Of a DNA stretch of 64,000 nucleotides, positions 45,435-55,949 are shown piece after piece. Origin of the DNA: Vandiemenella viatica (lineage: Eukaryota; Arthropoda; Insecta; Orthoptera; Morabidae); the NCBI GenBank assembly GCA_031002005.1, contig JARYHS010011408.1, positions 219,211,473 to 219,275,472 of the forward strand, in the 5' to 3' direction. A program made the translations under genes and the position numbers. Under the pieces are notes generated by a model. It saw nothing but the letters and a program-made list of their open reading frames with translations, ran no database searches and was not told the origin of the DNA. Positions within the stretch are counted from its first letter, which is position 1. Each line of letters opens with the position of its first letter.

Positions 45435-46138
45435 ATCTTACCCTTTCTGCCGAAGTTTTGATTGATGACTCGTGTTGAGCACAGTGTTGCTTACCGCTGG
45501 TGGCCGAATGCAGAGGCTGCTCGTAAACAAACAGAGCTCTCACTCACTTCGTTACACTAACGAGTGCGCCAGCCTCTGGTCTGAGTTACGGGGCGGTTTA
45601 GAGCGGTGAGCTTGAAAGTTGATACAGCCGCGCTTCCAACCTCTCAACTCGATACCTAAATCTACTTTAGCCGAGAAGATATGGAGAAAGCACACTTAAT
45701 ACCGGTTACAAATAGATTGTGACCTTGCCGATCGGAGTAAATTCCCGCGTGTCGTATTTTTATCTTTTCGTCCAACACTTCCAGTTTCTCTGGCGTATTA
45801 TACTGCGTAGGGAAGAATAACACGTGGTATAATATTTTACTGAAATGTAAACTTTGTTCCATCCCTAAAGAATGCGGTCGGATATTTATCTTTCGTCTCC
45901 TCTCTCATAACTTTTCTCTGGAATACTTTGAAGATTTATTCGGCTGTTAGTAGTTATTATTACTATGAAGACATTTCAAGCGGTTACTGGTTTCTGGAAA
46001 ATCATGAGCACAGCTGTTAATCTAGCTTAACGTATACACATATTTGGTTAGCATAAATCAGTTTCAGCTTCAAACAGAATATTTAATTTATCTGTAATGT
46101 TTATTGGATGAATCGTTAATGATTGTGTAATTAAAGTA
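45435..46138. other. No supported gene
   Basis: GC-richer at 45470-45650. The frame 45662-45862 has no domain. Confidence 0.4.
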
Positions 46139-46139
46139 C

Positions 46140-46312
46140 AGAATGCGTCATTGAAAAGGTACGAAACGAAAATAGGATATGACCTTTGAAAAGAAAGCAT
46201 TCCGACGTTAGCTTGAATTTATTTTAGGAAAATAAAGAAAATCGAAATGTGTATAATCGAACTGGGGTTCAAACCCACGTACTGCCGAATGTCAGACCTG
46301 AACATTAATTAA
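46140..46312 (-). repeat. SINE-A copy, highly degenerate (minus)
   Basis: Retains TTTGAAAAGAAAGCATTCCG, a body remnant, GGGGTTCAAACCCACGTACT at the box-B position, and TGCCGAATGTCAGACCTGAA in the head. Confidence 0.6.
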
Positions 46313-46384
46313 TCTTAAAGCATCTGCATGTAACGTTGATGTAACTCTGACATCAGTTATTTCAATATGTATTACTTTTTTTCT

Positions 46385-46775
46385 TATTCTCTTCGATTCA
46401 GGTCATCCAAAGATCACGTAAAGAAATCCTGTGCATTCATCTCGATGCTTCCTTTCTTGACTTCCGATAGTACCTCATCATTTCACTTTGCTGTTTCCTC
46501 CTTCCTTGGATCCAGATTTTATTAACTTACCTCTTCTCCTTCTCCCAGAAACCCTTGAAATTATATATAAATCTTCTGAAAGTGTCTCTGTCTTGTAATA
46601 GCGCTTCTATTATTCCGATCTCTATCATACATTTCATTACATCTTGAATCTACTGGTTGTCGTTCTTACGCTTGTAAGTATGGTGGAAAAATCTTTTTGT
46701 AAATCTTCTGATATCCATTCTCAGAATATGACCAAAAAATTCTGATTCCTTCATTTCTGATATTGTCTGACAGCG
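46385..46775 (-). mobile_element. RTE-like LINE C-terminal fragment (minus)
   Basis: From 46760 the minus strand reads LFGHILRMDIRRFTKRFFHH followed by TYKRKNDNQ, a stop, IQDVMKCMIEIGIIEALLQD, RDTFRRFIYNFKGFWEKEKR, a stop, IWIQGRRKQQSEMMRYYRKS and RKEASR. This is the C terminus of an RTE lineage recognised by FGH-LRM---R--K and E-RK--SE-M--YW/Y. Two in-frame stops but good frame retention indicate moderate age. No polymerase block. Confidence 0.8.
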
Positions 46776-46779
46776 TTTT

Positions 46780-47032
46780 ATTTTATTATTTTTAGTATTT
46801 TTTTTTTAAAAGAACTCTCTCATATAATGTTATACCAACGAAACTATTTGTGTATTCAGATGAATCATTGAACCTTATACAGCCATACACAACTGAAATA
46901 GCTAAATTTTTAGGTGTCACTACGACATCTCTAATTAGTGTTTATTTTACTACCTGAGGTGCTATTTAAGAGTTATACAAATTCCCTGACTTTTGAAACA
47001 TTACGCTGTCGGATATATTTAAAATTTCCTTG
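46780..47032. other. AT-rich, no gene seen
   Basis: Nothing recognised. Confidence 0.45.
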
Positions 47033-47298
47033 TGTAAGTATATATATATATATATTTAACTGCTTTACGTCTCTCAACAGCGAGGTCTTCAGAGACGGGA
47101 AAGGATGGGGGCAAGGAATGGGAAGGCATTCGGCCATGGCCTTTTTAAGGAAGCATCCCGGCATTTGCCTGGAGTGATTTGGGAACCCATGGAAAACCCA
47201 AATCTGGATGCCCGGACGGGTATTCGAACCGCCGTCCTCCCGAATGTCAGGCCAGAAGGCTATCCGTTACACCACCACGCTCGGTGTATGTAAGTATA
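47033..47298 (-). repeat. SINE-B (minus), full-length with exact 10-bp target-site duplication
   Basis: TGTAAGTATA flanks the element exactly at 47033-47042 and 47289-47298. The tail AACTGCTTTACGTCTCTCAA, body and head (box B variant TATTCGAACCG, ending CACCACGCTCGG) are complete. A (TA)n run adjoins the tail at 47040-47054, so the tail is TA-rich rather than poly-A. Confidence 0.95.
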
Positions 47299-47299
47299 G

Positions 47300-48500
47300 A
47301 ATTATATTAGTAATTCAGTAGGAAAATATAACCCCCATGTCTATACACCAACTTCTGAACCAGTCTAGAAATTGTGAAATATAAGTCTCGCTTATCTATT
47401 TTACTGACATCAGAAGAACGAGCAAAGACCAGTGTCTATTATCGAACACTATCATGTATTAAGCAAAAGCGGATTCGTTCGAATAGTTGATGGCATTGGA
47501 CAATTAACAACTCCTTTATGTCACTGTTGACTCTAGATCCACTGCACTGGAAGTTTAACTATAGGTAAAATCTTGAAAAGATCAGAAAACTTATTTCTTT
47601 TTAATGAGAGTATACAAACTTTTACGAAATTAACAGGTATATCAGTAACACATTTATACAGAAGGTTCTTTTGTAATAATTATAATTAAAAATTCTGTTT
47701 AACAAAGTTAAACTTTCGATCCTCTCAATGAAAAACACAAAACTGACTGAACATGTAATACATTAATCAGACATGCAGTTAACGGCAATCACTACGTAAC
47801 AGCTGAGGTCAGTGACATCTTCAATCCCATCCTAAAATATTTCATACAGATCTACCTTTAGATTCCAGTAGGAATGAAAGAGTTAAAGACAGTACGTCAT
47901 TCGGACTGATGAATTATGCTAAGTGGTGAAAACTAATGAATGTGGTTACGTCTGAGATCAAAGTACAACCTGCCAGTTTAGCGAACTATTTTTGAGTTAT
48001 ATTGGGAAGATTACACCGTTAGGTCGTAGTTATGACAACGAGCGCCTGTTCCTTTCCCGAGCTGGCCAGTGGCCGGAGATATTCGCCTCAGCAGGTCACG
48101 TGTCCATCTCGTTGGAGTTAGTCAATGGACTCGTTGTCCGCCAAGCCAAGACGCCGGCTCCTGCCTCCCATTACCGCTGTTTACATCTGCCAGCTCCATC
48201 CCCTACACCAGTCGCTCTACGTGTTCCTGGATTAAAGTTAAGTTTAGTTAATATTTTGTGTTACTAGCATTCTTCTTTTCATGTACGTTGATAGGAAAAC
48301 TACTCACAAAAATGCAATCAAATATCTTCGAGATGTTTGATATATAACTATATTAGCTGTTATTTTAAAGTTTCTTAGAGCAACGAAAACAAATTCTACA
48401 TCCATTATCTACAATTTTAAAAACTGTTGTGTCATGAAAAATTAATTGTTTCAGCATTAAAAACATTGGTGTAAATTCAGATAACCTTCGTTTCCCTTAT
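47300..48500. other. AT-rich with a GC-richer patch at 48050-48240
   Basis: The 48050-48240 patch (GGCCAGTGGCCGGAGATATT) is open in two plus frames without domain. The rest shows nothing. Confidence 0.4.
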
Positions 48501-48504
48501 TTTA

Positions 48505-48612
48505 TTTGTTCCGCCGTTGCGACCCAGATACTTAGGATTAACATTTCTAAGATGCAATTAACTAAAGTGAAAAGTATGTTGCCAGACAATCCCAGTCTAA
48601 TTTCTGTATAAA
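48505..48612 (-). mobile_element. Short CR1/Jockey-like LINE fragment (minus)
   Basis: The complement gives GACTGGGATTGTCTGGCA (WDCLA) and a GGGTCGCAACGGCGGAAC block (LGRNGGT), both also found in the 44.6-44.9 kb LINE fragment in the same relative order, with intervening sequence changed. Confidence 0.45.
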
Positions 48613-48614
48613 GT

Positions 48615-48960
48615 TTTTTGACACTTTAGTTACGGTTTTGACAAGTGTGCATTAAACGTTTTCTTCTTACAATTTATCAGCCTTTTAAGATGCAGATCTA
48701 GTACAGCAAAAAGTACTCCAGATGAAAAATTTCAAGATCTTTATACTCTATTTGCTTTGTATATGCGATATGTTTCTCCAAAATTCAACTCGCCAACCGC
48801 AATCTAGAATTACTTCATCCCCCCCCCCCCCAGAGTTAGTATGCTGATGCCTCTGCATATGGCTTTGTTCTGTTACAAGCAAATACCTCACGCAATAAAC
48901 ATTTTTAGTGATCGTATAGCCTATTTTATATTCATGAATGAGTATTTTATTTATTTTTTG
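48615..48960. other. AT-rich, no gene seen; poly-C run
   Basis: A C-run at about 48821-48830. The frame 48841-49032 runs into a SINE. Confidence 0.4.
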
Positions 48961-48962
48961 CT

Positions 48963-49249
48963 AATGGCTTTAAGCCACGTCGACATCGAGGTGGATAGAT
49001 TTTTTTTTTTTATCTGCTTAACGTCTCTCTAACAGCGAGGTCTTATAGAGACGGGAAAGGATGGGGGACAAGGAATGGGAAGGAATTCGGCCATGGCCTT
49101 TTGAAGGAAGCATCCCGGCATTTGCCTGGAGTGATTTGGGAAACCATGGAAAACCCAAATCTAGATGCCCGGACGGGAATTTGAACCGCCGTCCTCCCGA
49201 ATGCGAGGCCAGAACGTTAACCACTCATCCACCATGTTCGGTGAGGTGG
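48963..49249 (-). repeat. SINE-B (minus) inserted next to a SINE-A tail fragment
   Basis: AATGGCTTTAAGCCACGTCG plus ACATCGAGG (48963-48992) is a SINE-A tail fragment. It is followed by a poly-T run and a complete SINE-B: tail GCTTAACGTCTCTCTAACAG, body, and head ending CATCCACCATGTTCGG. GAGGTGG occurs on both sides (48988-48994 and 49243-49249), a possible short target-site duplication; the host SINE does not clearly resume. Confidence 0.85.
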
Positions 49250-50300
49250 GGAAGGACGGGTGTAGAGTCGTACAAACTTTGTCTCGGCTCGATCGTTTTG
49301 TCCCTGCCAGCGCGACCTCTGCAGACCAAATACCGGAAACACAGTGCAGAGAACCGAGCCTAGACATACGCTCGAGCCTGACAGTAGGCTCGGTCTGTTA
49401 TTCACGGGCTGCGTGGGGACGAAACCACGCTGGTACTCGACCGGAGCAATCGGAACAGCCACGAACTGCATCGCAGTCTTAAAAATGCTAAATCGAAGTA
49501 ACTGAATAATTTAAGAGTGGAGAGTATATATTTTCTTGTTATTTTCTATGCGTTGTTGTATCATTGTACAAGACTGTATATGTTCACTTTCGGAAAATTC
49601 AGATAGTTAAACACCGGGGCACAACTCTGTGTTAATGAAAACATTTCTGTGGCGATATTCCGGCATTTCATGAAAGTGGAACATCTTTCTCCTGAACATA
49701 TGAATGATCTTTTGGTTATTTACAATCACGTTTAAGAGAGAGTATCAGTTATGTCATTAAAGTGACTCAATGTTGTGCTTTAATAAGTGCACTAAAAATC
49801 CTCACAACACGTCATATACATCTGGAGCTTCCCATAATACACTAAATGCGGATTCAGGGTATACTTTATGCATGTCAGTAACTACAGATAACTTTTTTAT
49901 GTTATGTTTTTTTTTTTTTTTTACTGTTTTCTGATCTCATGGTTTGTAATACTTTCGTTACATATGTTTATCGGACACATACACTTGATGACTACGACGA
50001 TTCAACTGAAAGAACTTACACAAAATGTTGGTAATAGTCAATGATGTATTGTAGATTTGAGAATCCCCTGCTGTACGATCTTGTACAGTTTTCTATGATG
50101 TACCAGCCTTGTTACATTACGAAGACACTGTGCGCTATATATACATTGCCGAGCCTTCGTATGTCCACCCAGCCTTCGTTTGTCCAGCGAGCCTTCGTTT
50201 GACCACCGAGCCTGGGGAAGTTCCAACGTACACAGCTCGTCCCGGTACAGAGGTCCGGTCACAGGAATAACCGAGCGAGTTGGAGCGTGAATAGATGGCA
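49250..50300. other. GC-richer patch, then AT-rich sequence
   Basis: At 49250-49480 both strands are open (105 codons plus, 84 minus) with no domain, a composition effect. 49480-50120 is AT-rich with a T-run at about 49908-49922. A TATA-like CTATATATA occurs at about 50135, just before the minisatellite. Confidence 0.35.
50150..50215. repeat. 19-bp minisatellite, about 3.5 units
   Basis: Units CGAGCCTTCGTATGTCCAC (50150-50168), CCAGCCTTCGTTTGTCCAG (50169-50187), CGAGCCTTCGTTTGACCAC (50188-50206) and a partial CGAGCCTGG. Confidence 0.85.
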
Positions 50301-50304
50301 ATTT

Positions 50305-50500
50305 GCACGACACTAGACTGGGGGCAAGCAACGGGAAGCAATTCAACCGTAGCTTTTTTAAGGAACCATCCTGTCATTCACCTTGGATTGATTAGGGGAA
50401 ACCATGTAAAACCCAAATCTGGATGGCTAAACGGAGATTCGAACCACCGTCCTCCCGAACACGAGGCCAGAGTGTTACCGCTCACTCACCACGCTCGGGA
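50305..50500 (-). repeat. SINE-A copy (minus), 3'-truncated
   Basis: Body GGGGCAAGCAACGGGAAGCA, box B GATTCGAACCA, and head ending CTCACTCACCACGCTCGGG. The usual GACGAGGCGTAAAG tail is missing. Confidence 0.8.
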
Positions 50501-50504
50501 GCAA

Positions 50505-51735
50505 GTAGATTCTTGGTTAACGGTACAGATTTTTTTTTTCAATTTTATGACTTATATCATGCTGAAGCTCCAAACAATCCGGGAACACATTACGTCCCTG
50601 CAGATAATTGCATCGTAAGCAATTTTTAATTTCATTCTGGATCCATTTGGCTTCGAACCAACGTAGGCAATTTTTGAATTAGATATTGTGTAGGTAGTCA
50701 AGTTTTCCGACCATGTTTTCAATTTAACTGAGAGCCTAGAAATGCTGCCATCCTGACCTGTCACATTTTCGACCGTTCTCCATCGGTTCGCACTTGAGAA
50801 AATATTTGGTACGCTTGCCACTGTAAGTCGACCCGAAGACAAACATTTCTGTGGGAAGGCAAGCGGAGTCGTCCACATGTTGACACTCCCAGACATCGGA
50901 GTAAAACGGGAGCTATTCGACAACAACCCGCCGTTTATCAGGATCCAATAGCTTTCGGTGAAAGCCGAAGCAGAGTAGCTTAAATAAAGAGGAAATTTTT
51001 CTTTTTAATTTGCTATAATTTATTCGTAGAGTTAACAGACTTCCTGTTACTATCCACATTACAATATATAAAGTAAGGATTCCTAAACCGTAGGAAAAAC
51101 AGACCTAAAATGTAACGGAAATGATTTTATGTTAACATATGGCTAGTATTCAAGAATAGAAAATATATAAACGACATAAAAAAAGTCGATTGCTCCATTC
51201 AGGCATCATGACATAAGCTCGGACGGACCATTTATGGGTAAATATTATTTTCGTGGTATAAATTTTAGTGAGTAATACAAGTGAGAAGTTTTGTGAGTAG
51301 TTAATACGCAGTTGCAGCGACGATCTGTGCAGAGTTTTGACACCTCTCTGATCCGAATCTCTTGCGTCTTACCTTGTATTTGTAAACTTTGTGTTTTGTT
51401 ATGTCGAAATGCAGGCCTTGCGGTCGTTACTCCCAAGTTAAGAGGTTCTCCTCGTACCTGACCACTTGAAGGCGCTGGGCAGTATCACTCTCCACTGACA
51501 CGTCAAGAAGATGAGCTCACCCAGGAAGAGGACGCTCAGTAGTCAAACTCTCGATAACGTACGAAACCAATTAAATATGTCGATGTACACTACTGATGAG
51601 AGTAAAAGCCACCCATACGAATATATCAACTTGTTATTCTTATCGAATTTTCCGTTATATTTACTTTCCTTTTTTCCACTGGCCTAATGTATAACAACAA
51701 ACTCTGACGAATTAACATAATGGGAACCTTTTCTT
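50505..51735. other. No supported gene
   Basis: The minus frame 50552-50926 (124 codons) is the longest; it is Ser/Thr-rich without domain features, and I do not call it. A GC-richer patch at 51410-51540 has no recognised signal. Confidence 0.35.
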
Positions 51736-51737
51736 TG

Positions 51738-51945
51738 TTTTTCCTCGGGTTTAAAGATCCGTCGACATCATTAGAGGATGGGGGCAAGAAGTGGGAAATA
51801 ATTTTGACACAGCTCTTTGAAGAAACCATCCTGACATTCACCTGGAGTATTTTCGCGAAACCTTGTAAAACCGAAATCAGTATGGCTGGACGGGGGTTTT
51901 GAACACGCATCCTCCACAATTCAAGACCGAGCGTCTCGCTGATCC
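51738..51945 (-). repeat. SINE-A copy (minus), diverged
   Basis: CATCATTAGAGGATGGGGGC, GAAACCATCCTGACATTCAC, GTATGGCTGGACGGGGGTTT and a decayed head, in family order. Confidence 0.7.
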
Positions 51946-51949
51946 ATCA

Positions 51950-52199
51950 GTCTCAATGACTGTTAAAGTGATATATTAAAAATAGCAAAATAGATTTTAA
52001 GAATCAGGCAACATAATGAGCTTAGTTCAGATAATTATGTCAATCAAGTGGTTAATATACATTGAATAAAATTTAAAAGTTACATATTGAACATATTATC
52101 CGCAGATAATACCTGTCACGCTTGAAACAAGACTGCAGGTGAATATATAGCAAATTTAGAGTTAAACTGAAAATAAAAGTAGCATAACGTGGAAACAGT
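51950..52199. other. AT-rich, no gene seen
   Basis: Nothing recognised. Confidence 0.45.
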
Positions 52200-52465
52200 T
52201 CTGCGCAGCATGCTTCCCGTGTAGAAAAATGTCGGCCATGTCTATACCCTGTTCACTCTAACTGGCTGTTCAAGGTCATATTCCCCTTGCCCCACTCCTT
52301 CCCTCATCATCCCCTCCCGCTCCTACCTCTCCAATCTGTGCGCTGTGTCTAGGCAGGAGAGTGGTAAATTTCCCTTTCGCATGTAAGGTTAAGGGCAGGT
52401 GAGCTAGGATAGAGCAATCTGACCTAGATCCGCTTCTGTTAATTGAACCGGTTATAGTATATTCT
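52200..52465 (+). repeat. R2 repeat, copy 2 (plus)
   Basis: GCAGCATGCTTCCCGTG, GTTCAAGGTCATATTCCCC, GCGCTGTGTCTAGGCAGG, AAATTTCCCTTTCGCATG and CGCTTCTGTTAATTGAACCG line up in order with the 27.8 kb copy. Confidence 0.78.
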
Positions 52466-52469
52466 GCGA

Positions 52470-53615
52470 CGAATTAAGTTGCGGATTCTGATGAGTGAGC
52501 AATAAATTCCTAGCCTGTAGTTTACCTTAAGGGTTTTTTTTTCTGAAAGGCTGAAGATAGAAAAAGTAGCTGACGACACGTCATACATGGTAAAACTTAT
52601 GCGGCTAAATATTCTAGAAGAATTTTTAGAAGCTGTACACCGAGAAAAATTCAATTTTAACATTAGCATATAGTTAAGTTTAACTATCATCATGAGTTTG
52701 TTTATATATACACATGTAATTTTCTTAAAACAGTATTTGATTTTTACGTATAGGATATAGTAATTATTACCATCAATGTTAACTTGTTTCGTTTAAGGAG
52801 CAGGCATCCATCGTTACGAGAAACATAAGCAGCCAATTTACCGGCAACTACTAGCCCGTAAAACAAAAGAAGTTTGCACGGAAAGGTGTGATTTATAACA
52901 TCAATAAACAACTTGCTATGCTGATCAAATTACAAACTAAACCTCACTCACTGTATGGTGATAAACGAACGTTAATCATATCACCCTCGTAAAAAAAATA
53001 TGGAGTAAGAATCACCATGCTGAATAAAGACACCGACGTTATAGCAATAGATTCATGCTGTAGCTAGTTACGAGATTTTGGAAGCTTAAATCGTACGAAC
53101 AACCATACACTTGTATGCTGCAAGTGGAGGAATCAAGATTTTGTGGTCTGTACTGAGAACTAAGTGATATTTGTTCGGATAACTGTAGGAGCCACGTATA
53201 TAACGAGGGTCGGTGTAGATCTCCTACCTTGTTTATTGCCGGAATGAAACACCGTAACTAATGAAGCTGTAACCACTCGTTCCCAGGATTCACTGCGGAC
53301 AGTAGAAAAAAAATCTCGCCGCCAAAGACCACGGCGTGAAGACTTACAGAAGCACTGCAACATTAAAAACTTGGAAAAGCCTTTCTATGGTGAAGACGTA
53401 AACATTATTTAACTGGGATTAAAATAGCAGGGCGCCAGCCAGCTGCCGCTGCAGTTTTATTAGGCTTTATTTGTAGGGTGCGCTGTTTACGATGGGCCGA
53501 GAACGATACAAACTGTGCGATAGCGGCTGTATATAAAGTCAATATTGTTAACGCAGGGTTTAGGGCTGCTATAAAGACAGTGGGAAGGACTGGGATAGAA
53601 CGAAGGAGAGGGAAG
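52470..53615. other. AT-rich, no supported gene; GC-richer patch
   Basis: 53430-53560 is GC-richer, with CGCCAGCCAGCTGCCGCTGC and a TATA-like TGTATATAAAG at 53529. That combination could be a core promoter, but no transcript is evident. Confidence 0.35.
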
Positions 53616-53619
53616 ATTA

Positions 53620-53738
53620 CTGTAGCCCTTTCAGTTAACAGAGGCGACTAAGGTCAGTATGCCTGCGCCACCCTTACCTCCACATGCGAAGGGGCACTCG
53701 CCTATATAGGTAAGAAGGGAGGGGCGGTGAGGTAAGGA
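53620..53738 (-). repeat. R2 repeat, copy 3, first half (minus), split by a hAT insertion
   Basis: The complement reads GCCTCTGTTAACTGAAAGGG at the distal end, CCCCTTCGCATGTGG, and TACCTCACCGCCCCTCCCTT, the R2 order on the minus strand. It breaks at 53738 and resumes at 54993. Confidence 0.78.
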
Positions 53739-54992
53739 AACAGCTGGGCAGAAAACCGTTAATCCGTTAATCTTTAACTAACGAATTTAACGAAATTGCA
53801 AAAATTTAACTCTTAAGTTAACCTAAAAAATCGTTAATGGTCTTCTTAACTTCCGTTAAATTGAACTACAGTTAACTTCAGTCCGTTACATTGGTAGTCG
53901 ACGTCATTTACTATGTGTGAATTGCACGCCACGCCACGATCGTACGTTCCGTGAGTCGGAAGGTGAACGAATGATGAGTAATACGAAGTGCGAGCGTAGT
54001 GCATATAGGCTACAATTGTTATGCTAGGAATGGCGTGGGTGTGAACAAGAAAGCTAGAGTTTTGGAGCGTTTCTATTTTACTTCTGCAAACTGGCGCTCA
54101 CTACTCGTTAAAACTTCGATCAGTGATTTATTTTGATATTTTTATGATCTAACTTTTTTACTGCCAGGAAAATGTTTCTGTTTAGTTGGCATTGATTTGG
54201 TGTTCGTTAGTGAAATAATTTAAACTGTCATTCGTTAAATGATTACGTCATTGAAACTGAACTCTTGAACCCGTTAGTGAAAGCAGCAACGCTAACAATA
54301 GCAACGAGAATATTAAAAGTCCATGGCCACATTCATACAATTATGCTGCACTTAAATCAAGACTGGAAGAACAGTTGATTTCTGAATAGAATCTTTGTTT
54401 GCCTAAACTTTCTACAATCAATGCTCATGTGTTGTAATCTTAAATAGCATATGAAGAGGTTGCATATATCCAAAGATGAACAGTTTGAAGAAAAAGTATA
54501 AGCAGGGCCAACTCGTGGGGGGGGGGGGGGGGGAATCCAAGCCTTCTTCAAGTGTTGTGGCTTCTTCTGATGGAGATAACAGTATAATTGACTTTTTTTT
54601 CATCTCCATCTCCTAATAAAAGTTTACTTCATCGTAGCTACCGGCACCTTCCTATTCCAAGCTGATGTGGACCGATGTATTGTAAACATTTTCGTTGCGA
54701 ACATGATTCCACTGCTGAAGAATCCGATACGTTTGAGAAGCTGGTTAAAACGGTGAACTCCAGTAAAAACTCTATTTCCAGATTACATTGGGTAGACGTA
54801 TTATTGATTCACATCACGGTACATAGCACCTTGGTATTGCTTGCAGTAACACCTGTTGCAACACATAAACATCAATTCCACTTTTGGGTGGTTAAATTTT
54901 TACGATTAACTTTAACTTGCGTTAAATTTGCAAAATTGTAACGCTTTAACGATTAACGAAGTTAACTTTTCGATTAACTGTACCCACCTATG
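53739..54992. mobile_element. hAT-like element, apparently non-autonomous, with 8-bp target-site duplication
   Basis: GGTAAGGA is duplicated exactly at 53731-53738 and 54993-55000, the length typical of hAT insertions. The ends read AACAGCTGGGCAGAAAACCG on the left and, complemented, CATAGGTGGGTACAGTTAAT on the right: imperfect terminal repeats containing the (G)TGGG(C/T)A core seen in many hATs. Both ends then continue with GTTAA/CGTTAAT-rich subterminal repeats over about 150 bp. The interior contains a G-run at about 54518-54532 and no transposase: the frames at 54357-54609 and 54675-54941 show no BED finger, RNase-H-like catalytic region or hAT dimerisation motif. Confidence 0.88.
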
Positions 54993-55090
54993 GGTAAGGA
55001 GAGGGACCAGGTGCACATTACCTTGAACCGCCAGTTCGGAGTGAATAGGATATAGCTGAGCAGCATGCATTCGCGAAGCCATATCTTAGA
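54993..55090 (-). repeat. R2 repeat, copy 3, second half (minus)
   Basis: The complement reads GCATGCTGCTCAGCTATATC, CTATTCACTCCGAACTGGCG and GTTCAAGGTAATGTGCACC, the R2 segment expected after the first half. Together the halves reconstitute one R2 copy. Confidence 0.78.
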
Positions 55091-55489
55091 AGCTGCCGAT
55101 TCTTGTGAGGAACAATACTAGCGTACAAATTTGGTGGAAGATGTCTAACTAATAGCTACGTATGTAAGACTTTTCTATGTTCGTTAGTGAAGATTTGAAA
55201 GAGGAGATATATATGCAGACAAAAGTTTACATTCAGTGAAGAGAACCATTAACTTTCAGGTAGTGAAGTTCTTTTCGTAGTCAATTTTATTTGGTTTCGC
55301 TAGTAAACGGAATTATTTTTGCCCGTTTCGAATATTTTACCTAAGAAACTTCAAACAGTTAGTTTACTTTTTCTAGATAATTTACAAACCACTGTACCTC
55401 GTCGTTTGTATGTACATCGAAATAAATAAATAAAAATAATGCAATAATTTCCCTGAATGCAAAACCAACTGAAAGTAAATTATCAAATT
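55091..55489. other. AT-rich, no gene seen
   Basis: Nothing recognised. Confidence 0.45.
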
Positions 55490-55615
55490 GTACCCTCTTC
55501 ACTTCGAATCTGCTGCTCAAAGTCACGTTCCCCTAGCCGACCTCACCAACTTCACGTCACAAACCCCTCCCGTACCTATCTCTTGAGCTGACCGCTGTGT
55601 CCAGGAAGGCTTCTT
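55490..55615 (+). repeat. R2 repeat, copy 4 (plus), partial
   Basis: GCTGCTCAAAGTCACGTTCC, CAAACCCCTCCCGTACC and GAGCTGACCGCTGTGTCCAG match the first half of R2. The second half is absent. Confidence 0.72.
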
Positions 55616-55619
55616 AACG

Positions 55620-55945
55620 CAAGCAGACACACTGGCAGGTCGGTGAATGCGGAATGATACTAAAATTTAATACAGTACCTCAGGTAGTTACTGCAAATAT
55701 ACTTATCTCTTAGTCGATGATGGTTCCAGTACTGGTTTTAATTAGTTGTTTCCATGTGCCTATCTAAATCCTTCGTGAAATGAATGAAGTAATTTTTAGC
55801 AATAAGAAAATCTTTATGAATAGGATGCTGAGAAACTTAATAAGGAATACCAAATAATATATATTTATTGCAGGCCATTTCTTCTGTAGACGCTTGTTGA
55901 AACAGTAAAATGTTATATACGTTTAAGGTATTTGTTTGGGGCAAG
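55620..55945. other. AT-rich, no gene seen
   Basis: Nothing recognised. Confidence 0.4.
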
Positions 55946-55949
55946 CCGT

